Part shown: positions 51,591 through 59,907 of the stretch, in pieces
Layout of the letters: each line of letters begins with the position of its first letter
How positions within the stretch are numbered: position 1 is the stretch's first letter
Assembly (NCBI GenBank): GCA_947166905.1
Contig: CAMVFZ010000005.1
Span: forward strand, 1-64,000
Reading direction: 5' to 3'
Length of the DNA stretch: 64,000 bases
From: an uncultured Prevotellaceae bacterium
GTDB taxonomy: Bacteria > Bacteroidota > Bacteroidia > Bacteroidales > UBA932
The notes under the pieces: model-generated
Told to the model about the DNA's origin: nothing
What the model saw: only the letters and a program-made list of their open reading frames with translations
Database searches by the model: none
Made by a program: the position numbers and the translations under genes

Positions 51591-52790
51591 ATGGCAGAAA
51601 AAAGAGATTATTACGAGGTCCTTGGGGTAAGCAAGGGAGCATCGGCAGACGAGATTAAATCTGCCTACAAGCAGATTACCCTTAAGTGGCATCCCTATAA
51701 GCACGTAAACGACTCAGAAGAAGAGAAAAAGAAGGCTGAAGAAATCTTCAAAGAGGCCTCCGAGGCTTATTCCGTGCTAAGCGACCCTGACAAAAAGGCC
51801 AAGTACGACCGCTTCGGTCACGCCGGTGTGGACGGCCAGGGCGCACCTGACTTCTCCAACATCAACTTCGAGGATATCTTCGGAGGCAGCTTCGGTGGTT
51901 TCAGTGGCTTTGGCGGCGGACTGAACGACTTCCTTAACAATATGTTCGGAGGCGGCTTCGGACGCAGGGGCGGACAGCCTCAGGAAAGGGTTTTCCGCGG
52001 ACGCGACATACGTACGCGCGTAAAACTGACATTGGAAGAAATCGCCAAGGGCGTAGAGAAGGAAGTTAGCATAGAGCGCAGCGAGCCCTGCCCGGATTGC
52101 GACGGCCGTGGTACCAAGAATGCCAGTGACGTTCAGACCTGTTCCCACTGCCACGGTACCGGCCAGGAGCAGAGAGTTACCCAAAGCATCTTCGGCCAGA
52201 CAGTAGCATATACAACCTGTTCCCATTGCGGCGGAACCGGCAAAGAGATCAAGAATCCGTGCCGCTCATGCGGCGGAACCGGAGTTGTCCGCAAGAGAGT
52301 ATCTGTAAAGGTTAATATACCTGCAGGCGTAGAAAACGGCATGCAACTGACAGTTACCGGAGCCGGCCACGCAGGCCAGTGGAATGGCCCTAAGGGAGAC
52401 CTTCTGATACTTATAGAGGAACTTCCCCACCCTTACTTCATGCGTCAGGGCAAGGATTTGTTCTACACACATACGCTGTCAGTAACCGATGCAATGCTTG
52501 GCACAGAAGTAACCGTGCCTGGTTTGGACGGATCCTTCAAGGTGAAAGTTGAGCCCGGAACACAGTCAGGCACTATTGTAAGGCTCAAGGGTCATGGTAT
52601 GCCCGGCCTTAAGAACTACACCGGCAGCGGCAACGGAGACCTGTATGTGAAGTTCCTGGTTTGGATACCCCGCAAACTGTCCAAGAACGAGAAAGAACTG
52701 CTTGAAGGAATCCGCAATAATGAGTCGTTCCGTCCCAACTTGAACCGCGACGACAGGGACCTTTTTGAAAAAATGAAGGAGAATTTCTAA
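51591..52790 (+). CDS. dnaJ: Chaperone DnaJ with HPY in place of HPD
   Basis: A 399-residue type I J-protein: J-domain (1-70), Gly/Phe-rich linker (about 90-125), zinc region with four Cys motifs (CPDCDGRG, CSHCHGTG, CSHCGGTG, CRSCGGTG) and the substrate-binding C-terminal domains. The invariant HPD that stimulates DnaK is HPY (residues 34-36, codons CAT CCC TAT); helix II is also atypical (AYKQITLKW). A single G-to-T change explains it. Loss of HPD normally abolishes ATPase stimulation, so this is either an altered protein or a sequence error. Confidence 0.92.
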   Translation: MAEKRDYYEVLGVSKGASADEIKSAYKQITLKWHPYKHVNDSEEEKKKAEEIFKEASEAYSVLSDPDKKAKYDRFGHAGVDGQGAPDFSNINFEDIFGGSFGGFSGFGGGLNDFLNNMFGGGFGRRGGQPQERVFRGRDIRTRVKLTLEEIAKGVEKEVSIERSEPCPDCDGRGTKNASDVQTCSHCHGTGQEQRVTQSIFGQTVAYTTCSHCGGTGKEIKNPCRSCGGTGVVRKRVSVKVNIPAGVENGMQLTVTGAGHAGQWNGPKGDLLILIEELPHPYFMRQGKDLFYTHTLSVTDAMLGTEVTVPGLDGSFKVKVEPGTQSGTIVRLKGHGMPGLKNYTGSGNGDLYVKFLVWIPRKLSKNEKELLEGIRNNESFRPNLNRDDRDLFEKMKENF

Positions 52791-52807
52791 GTTTTTGCAG
52801 AAAAAGT

Positions 52808-52837
52808 TTGCAGATAAGGAAATTATACCTACATTTG
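52808..52837 (+). promoter_or_regulatory. Promoter of rplS
   Basis: TTG (52808-52810), 19 bases, then TACATTTG (52830-52837), matching consensus. The leader is about 65 bases and contains GCAAC (52855-52859) complementary to GTTGC (52883-52887), a possible stem of unknown role. Confidence 0.8.
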
Positions 52838-52906
52838 CAGTCCCGAAAAACAAAGCAACCTCTTACAAGATAAGGCAGTAACGTTGCGCTAAAGTACATA
52901 GAGATT

Positions 52907-53284
52907 ATGGATTTGATTAAATTAGTAGAGCAGTCTTTCCAGAACGAGAAAGTTGCCGAATACCCTCAGTTCAAGGCTGGTGATACCATCACCGTTACCC
53001 TTAAGATTAAGGAGGGAGATAAAGAGAGACTTCAGAAGTTCAGAGGTGTAGTTATACAGATTTCAGGAGCAGATCCTTACACCAAGACCTTCACCATCCG
53101 CAAGATCTCAAGCGGTGTAGGCGTAGAAAGGATTTTCCCTTACCAGAGCCCCGCAATTGAGAGCATTGAGGTTAACAAGATTGGTAAAGTTCGCAGGGCA
53201 AGAATCTTCTACCTCCGCAACCTGTCCGGTAAGAAGGCAAGAATCCAGGAGAAGAAGTTCGTTGTAAAGGAGACTGCAGAATAA
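52907..53284 (+). CDS. rplS: 50S ribosomal protein L19
   Basis: A 125-residue ribosomal protein at the 30S-50S interface. Family core: FKAGDTITVTLKIKEGDKERLQKFRGVVIQISG, FTIRKISSGVGVERIFPYQSPAIESIEV and GKVRRARIFYLRNLSGKKARI. The length is typical. A consensus promoter precedes it and tRNA-Arg follows 21 bases after the stop, so the two probably share a transcript ending at the strong terminator beyond the tRNA. Confidence 0.97.
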   Translation: MDLIKLVEQSFQNEKVAEYPQFKAGDTITVTLKIKEGDKERLQKFRGVVIQISGADPYTKTFTIRKISSGVGVERIFPYQSPAIESIEVNKIGKVRRARIFYLRNLSGKKARIQEKKFVVKETAE

Positions 53285-53305
53285 TAAGGGTTTTAAACCC
53301 GGAAT

Positions 53306-53379
53306 GGCGCCTTAGCTCAGCTGAATAGAGCATTTGACTACGGATCAAAAGGTCGCAGGTTTGAATCCTGCAGGCGTCA
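53306..53379 (+). tRNA. tRNA-Arg (ACG)
   Basis: Complete cloverleaf: acceptor GGCGCCT with AGGCGTC, D arm GCTC...GAGC, anticodon arm TTTGA-CTACGGA-TCAAA (anticodon ACG, read ICG), T arm GCAGG-TTTGAAT-CCTGC, discriminator A, no encoded CCA. It lies in line with rplS and has no clear promoter of its own. Confidence 0.93.
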
Positions 53380-53421
53380 CAAGAAAAGGATGGCAAAACG
53401 CCATCCTTTTCTTGTGACGCC
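53373..53421 (+). terminator. 22-bp hairpin terminator including the tRNA-Arg 3' end
   Basis: The left arm 53373-53394 starts inside the tRNA (GGCGTCA) and is an exact reverse complement of the right arm 53400-53421, with a five-base loop AAAAC. Within the right arm a TTTTCTTG tract could act as terminator. As at tRNA-fMet, the precursor can pair its own mature 3' end with the trailer. Confidence 0.85.
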
Positions 53422-53432
53422 AGATATCAAAT

Positions 53433-53462
53433 ACTGGGGGAGAAACTCCCCCAAACCCCCAG
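53433..53462. repeat. GC-rich hairpin after tRNA-Arg
   Basis: GGGGGAG-AAA-CTCCCCC (about 53435-53451) is a perfect 7-bp stem, and CTGGGGG can alternatively pair with the following CCCCCAG. No gene is seen between 53422 and 53560. Confidence 0.65.
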
Positions 53463-53532
53463 CGCCTCCAGCGCGATCATGCCACACTTCTTAGCACTCA
53501 CATTGATTATCAATTTTTAATCAGAAAATTTG

Positions 53533-53540
53533 TAACTTTG
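53533..53540 (+). promoter_or_regulatory. -7 box of the FMN-binding-like gene
   Basis: TAACTTTG lies 20 bases before the ATG at 53561. No TTG is present at the standard -33 spacing. Confidence 0.6.
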
Positions 53541-53560
53541 TACATATAAATAGAATCAAG

Positions 53561-53935
53561 ATGAAAAAGTATCTTCTGACAGGCATTTTAGTGATGATGG
53601 CAGCCGTATCGGCATTCGCAGCCGAAAAGTCGGACACCGTTGTGGTCAACACAACCGATATCTGCAAAAATGTAATCGGATACAACGGCCCTACCCCGCT
53701 CATAATCAAGGTGGTAAAAAATGTAGTTGTAAAGGTGGAAGCCCTCCCCAACCAGGAGACTCCAAAGTTCTTCAAGATGGTAGAAAAAGGAGGCTTGCTC
53801 CAGGCACCTGTAGGCCTTAAGATAGAAGAGGCCGTCAAAAAGCCCTATGATGCGGTTTCCGGAGCCACCTACTCTTCAATCTCGGTCATACGCAACATCA
53901 AAACGGGACTAAAATCCCTTCTCACAGAAGAATAA
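53561..53935 (+). CDS. Exported FMN-binding domain protein
   Basis: A 124-residue protein with a signal peptide (MKKYLLTGILVMMAAVSAFA). The motif DAVSGATYSSISVIRNI near residues 101-117 matches the FMN-bind domain of RnfG/NqrC and NosR, in which FMN is attached through phosphodiester linkage to the Thr of SGAT. The rest (PTPLIIKVVKNVVVKVEALPNQETPKFF) fits the same small domain. It may carry flavin in periplasmic electron transfer. An intrinsic terminator follows directly, so it is monocistronic. Confidence 0.8.
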   Translation: MKKYLLTGILVMMAAVSAFAAEKSDTVVVNTTDICKNVIGYNGPTPLIIKVVKNVVVKVEALPNQETPKFFKMVEKGGLLQAPVGLKIEEAVKKPYDAVSGATYSSISVIRNIKTGLKSLLTEE

Positions 53936-53938
53936 TTG

Positions 53939-53967
53939 AAAAGTCAGCTTGAAAGCTGGCTTTTTTT
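53939..53967 (+). terminator. Intrinsic terminator of the FMN-binding-like gene
   Basis: AGTCAGC pairs with GCTGGCT (53942-53961, one G-T pair) followed by seven Ts, beginning seven bases after the stop. Confidence 0.85.
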
Positions 53968-53977
53968 GTAAAGACTA

Positions 53978-54008
53978 TTGCATAATCAAAATCGTTTTAA
54001 TAAGTTTG
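53978..54008 (+). promoter_or_regulatory. Promoter of the WG-repeat gene
   Basis: TTG (53978-53980), 20 bases, then TAAGTTTG (54001-54008), close to consensus, 21 bases before the ATG at 54030. Confidence 0.8.
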
Positions 54009-54029
54009 CGTATAACAATCGGCCTTACT

Positions 54030-54983
54030 ATGAAACGTGCAATTCTATTTTTACTGTTAATGGCTGTAGCTGCAGTCTCGCTAAATGCCCAGTATACCAG
54101 GGAAAAGAAGTCTGAAAAAGACGGCTTTGTCTGGTATAGGATTCATCCGAGCGGAAACTACTCTCTCTTTGGAGCCGAGGACAGCAATGGCAGAACAATC
54201 ATTCCATTAGAGAAAAACTATTCGTCAATTCTTTATTCATATAATTCCATCGGTTGCTTTTATGTGCAAAAGGACGGGTATGAAGGAGCATATAGCAAGA
54301 CAGGAAAAGAACTAATATCCACGGACCGTCATTACGACTACGTTATACTGTATACCGATGGATACTTCGGAGTCAAAAGAAAGGGCAAAAAGGGAGCCTG
54401 TGATTTATCCGGCAGAGAGGTTGTTCCTACAAGATACTCAGATCTAATTTTATCGAGTGGCGTTTACAAGACCAAGGATTCCAATGGCCGTTGGATTCCC
54501 ATATCGGACGCACAAGTTACGTCCGGAGTACAAGCCTCGGGAGAAGATAGAGGCATCCCCTCTGATCAGGCCTATACGTCATCAACCACAGCATCAGATC
54601 CGACAGGTCCGGTATCCCGTACAAAAAGACAGAACAGCACGGATAAATATGAGTGGTACAATACTCGCAGCGGCAACTACGAAGGCGCAGAAGATATTTA
54701 TGGAAATACTCTGATCCCTTTAAGCAGAAGGTACGAAGACGTTCTGTATTCAGGAGGCGTATTTTATGTAAAGAAGGGAGGATACGAGGGAATATGCGAC
54801 AGGTCCGGCAGAGTATTAGTTGAACCCAAATATTTTAGAGAAGTACTATATGTAGAAGGAGTCTGCAAATATAAGGATGCCAACGGAGAGTGGACACCTA
54901 TCCCGGAATCGTACCTTTCAACGACATCTACAACCTCTCCATCCACATCACCCTCAAGCAATTCCACGACATATTCATATTAA
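54030..54983 (+). CDS. Exported WG-repeat protein
   Basis: A 317-residue protein starting MKRAILFLLLMAVAAVSLNAQ (signal peptide); the in-frame extension upstream lies within the promoter. WG/KWG-like beta repeats are seen in two blocks (GRTIIPLEKNYSSILYS...GYEGAYSKTGKELIS, GACDLSGREVVPTRYSDLI; and GNTLIPLSRRYEDVLYSGGVFYVKKGGYEGICDRSGRVLVEPKYF). The two halves are clearly related, joined by a Ser/Thr-rich linker (about 175-200) and ending in a Ser/Thr/Pro tail. Function of such proteins is unknown; binding at the cell envelope is plausible. Confidence 0.75.
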   Translation: MKRAILFLLLMAVAAVSLNAQYTREKKSEKDGFVWYRIHPSGNYSLFGAEDSNGRTIIPLEKNYSSILYSYNSIGCFYVQKDGYEGAYSKTGKELISTDRHYDYVILYTDGYFGVKRKGKKGACDLSGREVVPTRYSDLILSSGVYKTKDSNGRWIPISDAQVTSGVQASGEDRGIPSDQAYTSSTTASDPTGPVSRTKRQNSTDKYEWYNTRSGNYEGAEDIYGNTLIPLSRRYEDVLYSGGVFYVKKGGYEGICDRSGRVLVEPKYFREVLYVEGVCKYKDANGEWTPIPESYLSTTSTTSPSTSPSSNSTTYSY

Positions 54984-55005
54984 CAACTCTTAAAGATAAC
55001 ACATT

Positions 55006-55557
55006 ATGAAAAAGAAATTCAGATGCCTGGTATGCGGCTATGTTTACGAAGGAGAAAACCCGCCCGAGCGCTGCCCCCAGTGCAAAGTTCCCGGCAATAA
55101 GTTCGTAGAAATCAAAGAGGATTCAGAAACACCCCAGTGGGCTTGCGAGCACCACCTGAAGGACGGCGTTGTAGAAGACGCAGAAATTATGCAGGGCTTG
55201 CGCGACCACTTCAACGGAGAGTGCTCAGAGGTAGGTATGTACCTGGCAATGTCCCGTCAGGCAGAGCGTGAGGGCTATCCGGAGATTGCAGATGCCTTTA
55301 AACGCTACGCTTTTGAAGAGGCAGAGCACGCCGCCAAGTTCGCAGAGCTTCTTGGCGAGTGTGTTTGGGACACCAAGACTAACCTGGAGAAACGTTACCA
55401 GGCAGAGGCCGGTGCATGCGAAGGCAAACTGATGATAGCCAAGAGGGCTAAGGAACTTGGCTACGATGCCATCCACGACACAGTTCACGAGATGGCAAAG
55501 GATGAAGCCCGCCACGGCGCAGGCTTCTTCGGACTACTAAAGCGTTACTTCAAGTAA
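55006..55557 (+). CDS. rbr: Reverse rubrerythrin (N-terminal rubredoxin domain)
   Basis: A 183-residue non-haem iron protein. The rubredoxin domain comes first ([26 protein letters not shown], two CxxC pairs for Fe(SCys)4) and the four-helix di-iron domain second ([45 protein letters not shown], and [12 protein letters not shown]). This domain order is that of reverse rubrerythrin, which reduces hydrogen peroxide and oxygen in anaerobes using NADH-derived electrons. Its last 21 bases overlap the convergent phosphoesterase gene. It points to an anaerobic lifestyle. Confidence 0.93.
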   Translation: MKKKFRCLVCGYVYEGENPPERCPQCKVPGNKFVEIKEDSETPQWACEHHLKDGVVEDAEIMQGLRDHFNGECSEVGMYLAMSRQAEREGYPEIADAFKRYAFEEAEHAAKFAELLGECVWDTKTNLEKRYQAEAGACEGKLMIAKRAKELGYDAIHDTVHEMAKDEARHGAGFFGLLKRYFK

Positions 55558-57372
55558 AGTAATAACACCATCCATTGCGGAGGCAAGAATCAAATTCTTG
55601 CCTTCTTTTGTTTTCCATGTTTCCAGGGGATTGACCAGGGCGATGGAAATCTTGTGATACCAAAGCAGTGAGCCGTCGGCGGTGCTCAGGGCAAAGATAT
55701 TACCCTTGTCAGTAGGTGTAATCAGTACGCCATCCATCTCTGAAAGGGCGGTTGTACCAATCTCGTAGCCAGAGCCGTTCTCTACGTTCCAGAGCAGCTG
55801 CTCAGGAGGCAAAACGCCATCTGAGGGCACTGGGGCATCGGCCCTGAAGGCATAAGACTTATGGAACATGGTCTTTATAAAGACAGTAGAGCCATCTTCT
55901 GAAAGGCCTATGGCCTCGCGTCCGCCATTAACATAAAAGAGCTGTTTTCCGGTCTTGGCATCAACTGCATAAGCCTTCCTGTCCGGGACCACGAAGAATA
56001 TTCGGCCATTTGACTTGACTGGCCAGCAGGCTGCCGGGGAGAAAACCCGGGCACGCTTGTCGCATTGCCATGTCCACTGAAGCGCACCTGTCTTTGTATC
56101 CAGTGAATAAAGACGGCAGGACCAATCGCCGAATACCACCTGCTCGTCATCCACAAAGGCGCGGCACTCGATGAAGCCCTTGACATCGTCAAACTTCCAT
56201 ATCTCGCGGCCTGTATAAAGATCCAGTGCGCGGAAGCAGCCATCGGATGCTCCTATGTAAACCACATTATTATGTATGACAGGCGAGCCCATAACAGGTC
56301 CCTGAGCCTCTGAAGTCCAGATTACTTCACCGGTAGAGGCATCCAGAGCATAAGTATTCTCATCCGAGCAACCAAAGACAAGATAACGGTCCTGCAAAGC
56401 AGGCGTAGAGAATATTTTTGAGCCGATATCCCTGCTCCAGACCTTGGAGCCATCGGTCAGTTTTATACAATTGACCACTCCGGAGCAGGTTGCATAATAT
56501 GCATACTCCCCTGCCCTGGCAAAACCGGATGCTATATTTCCGGACTCGTGGACCTTCCATAGCTCCCGCACCTGCGGATATTGCTTATTAACATCGTACC
56601 GCATCCAGGGGTAAGATTCCGATATTCCATCGGCATCATAGGTCATTGTCTCCGGAACAGGGACAAGGTCGTTGGTATACCAGGGTTCAAGATTCTTGAA
56701 CTTGCCATCCACGTAGCGGCGCTCGGTAATAGTCACCTTGCCTTCCGGAGTAATTGCAAATACGTTGTAGCCCTCCGGTTTATGCTTGTCCTTCATGGAA
56801 GAGCGGCCCAGAACGGCCGGTATGCCCTCGAAGTTAAGGGAATAGTTATTATGCCAGTGTCCGCCGATGGTGAACCGGACGCCTATCCTCTTGAGCTGAC
56901 GGGTAACGTCAAAGTAGTTGAGCACGGATGTATCCTGCGGGAAGTGGTTCACGAATATGCTTGGCTCGCCGGGTTCCAGCGAAGCCAGCCAGTCCATGCT
57001 CTCCTTGGGCACCAGGGCCGGAGCCATACGCATGTCCGGACCGCAGCTGCAGCCAAGGAAGCGCCAGCCCTTAATGCTGAACTGGAACTGTTCATAGCCA
57101 AAAACCTTCTTGAAGGTATTGCAGCCGCTTTCCGACCACTTGCAGTCATGGTTCCCAGGTACAACATAGTACTTGTACCTGAGGGAATCCATCATCTGCT
57201 TCACAGAATAGAGCTCGTCGTCAGCGCCAAAATCCGTGATATCGCCGCCAAAGAGCACAAAGTCCAGGCTGTCAAGGTTGTTGATATCCTTGATGCACAT
57301 GCTCAGGGCCTTTACCGACGGGGCCCCATGCGAATAATGGTTGTCAGATATGTACGCGAAGCGGATATCTCT
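55537..57372 (-). pseudogene. Calcineurin-like phosphoesterase with PQQ-type propeller; start and signal peptide missing
   Basis: The first ATG (57300) gives 587 residues, but the frame is open back to the GH97 stop and those 24 codons encode RDIRFAYISDNHYSHG, including the first metal motif (SDNH). No ATG, GTG or TTG precedes that motif. The remaining motifs GGDITD, PGNHD and GGHWHN are intact, and residues about 260-580 form a PQQ-like propeller (ALDASTGEVIW, ALDLYTGREIW, SLDTKTGALQW, AVDAKTGKQLF). A secreted enzyme is expected, yet no signal peptide is present. Either it is a decayed gene, or it is reached by readthrough of the in-frame TGA, or it uses the internal ATG. Confidence 0.7.
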
Positions 57373-59379
57373 TCACCTGGGAGCCTGTCCGGTCTTAGGA
57401 TTGGGAGTGATAACAGCTGCCCAACCGCCACCGGGAGCCATGGAGATTTTCACCTTCCTGGCATCGCCAAGTGCGATATTCTCTTTCTTGTAGTCGCGGG
57501 CGGCACGGTCGGCATTGATACCATCCTTGTATACCTCCATCACATAATCACCCTCGCCGATGAAACTGAGGTCCAGTTCCATGTCGCGGGCATCCCAGTT
57601 GGTAATTGCACCTACATACCAGATATCGCCTTTGCGGCGTGCTACCGATACGTATTCGCGGATTTTGCAATCCAGAGGAATGGTCTCGTCCCAAACTGTG
57701 GGAACCGATGCAATGAACTGGGTGCACTCAGGCTCGCCGATATAATTGGACGGGCTGTCGCAAAGCATTGAGAACGGTGCGTCGAAGATCATGTATTCAG
57801 CCAACTGGCGGCAGCGGGTACCCTGGCTCATCGGCTCTGAACCTACAGGACGATAGTTGTCCTTTGTAGCATTGCGCATAGCTCCCTGGGTGTAATCCAT
57901 AGGGCCTGCTACCATGCGGATGAAAGGCAGGGTAACGTCATGGGTAACCATGTCACCACCGCTCCACTTCATCTGCTCAAGGCCGTATACGCCCTCGAAG
58001 TTAACGACGTTGGGCCATGTCTTGTTAAGGCCTGAGGGCTTGAAGGCTCCGTGGAAATCGGCCATGAGTCCGTAGTCGGCGCAGGCCTTGGCGGCACGGT
58101 GATAAAAGTCTACTACTACCTGGTCGTCGCGGTCCATGAAGTCTATCTTGAAGCCTTTGACGCCCATAGCGCTATAATGGCGGCAAACGGCATCCATATC
58201 CTTGTCGAAGGCCTTGTAGCCAGCCCAGAGAATGAGTCCTACCTTCTTGGATGCGGCGTAGTCGCAAAGCATCTGGAGGTCAATTTCCGGAACAACCTGG
58301 AAGAGGTCCGTCTTTTTGTTAACGGCCCAACCCTCATCAAGGATTACGTATTCGATACCGAATTCTGAGGCGAAGTCGATGTAATACTTGTAAGTATCAT
58401 TGTTGATTCCTGCGCGGAAGTCTACTCCGTAAAGGTTCCATGCATTCCACCAGTCCCAGGCTACTTTGCCGGGCTTTACCCATTCGTAGTCGCCTATGGA
58501 TGCAGGTGCAAGCTTCCAGATAAGGTCGTTGGCAATCAGATCCTTCTCTTCCATGGCAATAGCAAAGGCCCTCCAGGGGAAATTTCTGGGGCCGTCGCAC
58601 TTGGCAAGGAACTTTTCCCTTTCAAGGATAACTCCCTGAAGCATATTGTGTCCGCCGATTTTTTCTTTTGCCGGGCAACGGGCGAAAACGCCGTCCACGC
58701 CGCCCTCGGCACCATAGAAGTTAAGGCCGGGATAGCTTACAAGGTCTGACTCGGAGATAACGATTTTTTCTCCGGTGGGTGCCTCAACGTACAACGGGGC
58801 ATAAGAAATATGTGTTTTATCCCACTCAGAGAGCTTGGAATATGTGAACAGACTTTCCTGGGAAGTGCAGAACTGTTCTTCCAGCGGCTTGGTGGTATTT
58901 GTATAGCTGATGTAAGCATAAGGGTCCGATGCGAACCTAAATTCGGCCTGCTCAGACTCTACGTTGTACTCGCCTTTTCTTTTTCCGACAAAACGATAGG
59001 CAACGCCATCGTCGTAAGCACGCAGTACAAGGTCGAACTCCTTGAAGGTGAGCGTAATCTGATTGTAGTTGACTACGACTTTGTTCTTTTTGTACATTAT
59101 GGCCTCCCATACCTGATTGGAGGTGGTTGACTTGGTCTTTTTTACCTTGTCTGAAGGGTCTCCGTAAACGATGCCGTCTGAAAGCGTCATTGAGATTTTA
59201 GAAGGAGCCACCAACTGAACTCCGGCGTGCTCTACGGTGTAGTAGAGTCCGTTGTCAACAGTGACGGTGATACTGAGCTGCTTGTCCGGGGAAGACACAG
59301 AGTATGTCTTGGGAGTTGCGGCTGCAACGGTAAACATTGCAACAAGCGTCAAAAGAGTAGAGGTTATTATCTTTTTCAT
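57373..59379 (-). CDS. GH97 family glycoside hydrolase, secreted
   Basis: A 668-residue enzyme; start MKKIITSTLLTLVAMFTVAAA gives a signal peptide. It has the N-terminal sandwich (PDKQLSITVTVDNGLYYTVEHAGV), the barrel with WDWWNAWNLYGVDFRAGINNDTYKYYIDFASEFGIEYVILDEGW, VKGFKIDFMDRDDQ and ADFHGAFKPSGLNKTWPN, and the C-terminal beta domain ending MAPGGGWAAVI. The DFHG and FKIDFMD motifs recall the retaining branch (alpha-galactosidase-like), but this is tentative. Its TGA stop is in frame with the next reading frame. It follows hsp15 by about 14 bases. Confidence 0.9.
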   Translation of the reverse strand: MKKIITSTLLTLVAMFTVAAATPKTYSVSSPDKQLSITVTVDNGLYYTVEHAGVQLVAPSKISMTLSDGIVYGDPSDKVKKTKSTTSNQVWEAIMYKKNKVVVNYNQITLTFKEFDLVLRAYDDGVAYRFVGKRKGEYNVESEQAEFRFASDPYAYISYTNTTKPLEEQFCTSQESLFTYSKLSEWDKTHISYAPLYVEAPTGEKIVISESDLVSYPGLNFYGAEGGVDGVFARCPAKEKIGGHNMLQGVILEREKFLAKCDGPRNFPWRAFAIAMEEKDLIANDLIWKLAPASIGDYEWVKPGKVAWDWWNAWNLYGVDFRAGINNDTYKYYIDFASEFGIEYVILDEGWAVNKKTDLFQVVPEIDLQMLCDYAASKKVGLILWAGYKAFDKDMDAVCRHYSAMGVKGFKIDFMDRDDQVVVDFYHRAAKACADYGLMADFHGAFKPSGLNKTWPNVVNFEGVYGLEQMKWSGGDMVTHDVTLPFIRMVAGPMDYTQGAMRNATKDNYRPVGSEPMSQGTRCRQLAEYMIFDAPFSMLCDSPSNYIGEPECTQFIASVPTVWDETIPLDCKIREYVSVARRKGDIWYVGAITNWDARDMELDLSFIGEGDYVMEVYKDGINADRAARDYKKENIALGDARKVKISMAPGGGWAAVITPNPKTGQAPR

Positions 59380-59393
59380 AATTGAAATGTGTG

Positions 59394-59852
59394 TCAAAAA
59401 TCATCGTCTTCTGAGATCCCGAAGTGGGATGCTACGTCGTCTGGAATGTCGTCAAAGCCAAAATCGGCTATGCGCATTTCGCCTTGGATGGTGTCTATGT
59501 CGCGGCGGTCTTTTTTGGTTGGCCGACCGGCGCCGCGGTCCCTGCGGATGAAGAAGGTTTCTACGGGGGCGCGGAGTTTGTCAAGCTCGGATTGAGGGGT
59601 TTGGTTGATGGCGTAGTCTGGCACGAGGGCCGCGCCTACGCGTTTTTCAAGAAGGGCTTTGATTTTGTAGGTGAGTACGATGGCTCCTTTTCGGATCTCT
59701 ATTACTTCTCCTACTTTTACCATTTTTGATGGTTTTGCCGGGCTGCCACCGACTTTGATTTTGTTGCCGTTGCAGGCATCGGTGGCTTCTGACCGGGTTT
59801 TATAAACCCTGATCGCCCACAGATATTTATCAATCCTTACGCTGTCTGCCAT
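59394..59852 (-). CDS. hslR: S4 domain RNA-binding protein, Hsp15-like
   Basis: A 152-residue protein with an N-terminal S4 domain (VRIDKYLWAIRVYKTRSEATDACNGNKIKVGGSPAKPSKMVKVGEVIEIRKG), the core of Hsp15, which in E. coli binds stalled 50S-peptidyl-tRNA complexes. The middle carries the family motif AGRPTKKDRRDID. The C-terminal tail (FGFDDIPDDVASHFGISEDDDF) is strongly acidic. It precedes GH97 on the same strand by about 14 bases. Confidence 0.9.
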   Translation of the reverse strand: MADSVRIDKYLWAIRVYKTRSEATDACNGNKIKVGGSPAKPSKMVKVGEVIEIRKGAIVLTYKIKALLEKRVGAALVPDYAINQTPQSELDKLRAPVETFFIRRDRGAGRPTKKDRRDIDTIQGEMRIADFGFDDIPDDVASHFGISEDDDF

Positions 59853-59907
59853 GCCTTACGTATTATTTCGATATTCAGAAATATTTTGAATATCTTACAT
59901 TAAACTA

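Noticed and set aside
56581..57771. 396-codon plus-strand frame opposite the phosphoesterase and GH97
   Set aside because: Shadow frame across two recognised genes; composition follows the reverse complement of their codons.
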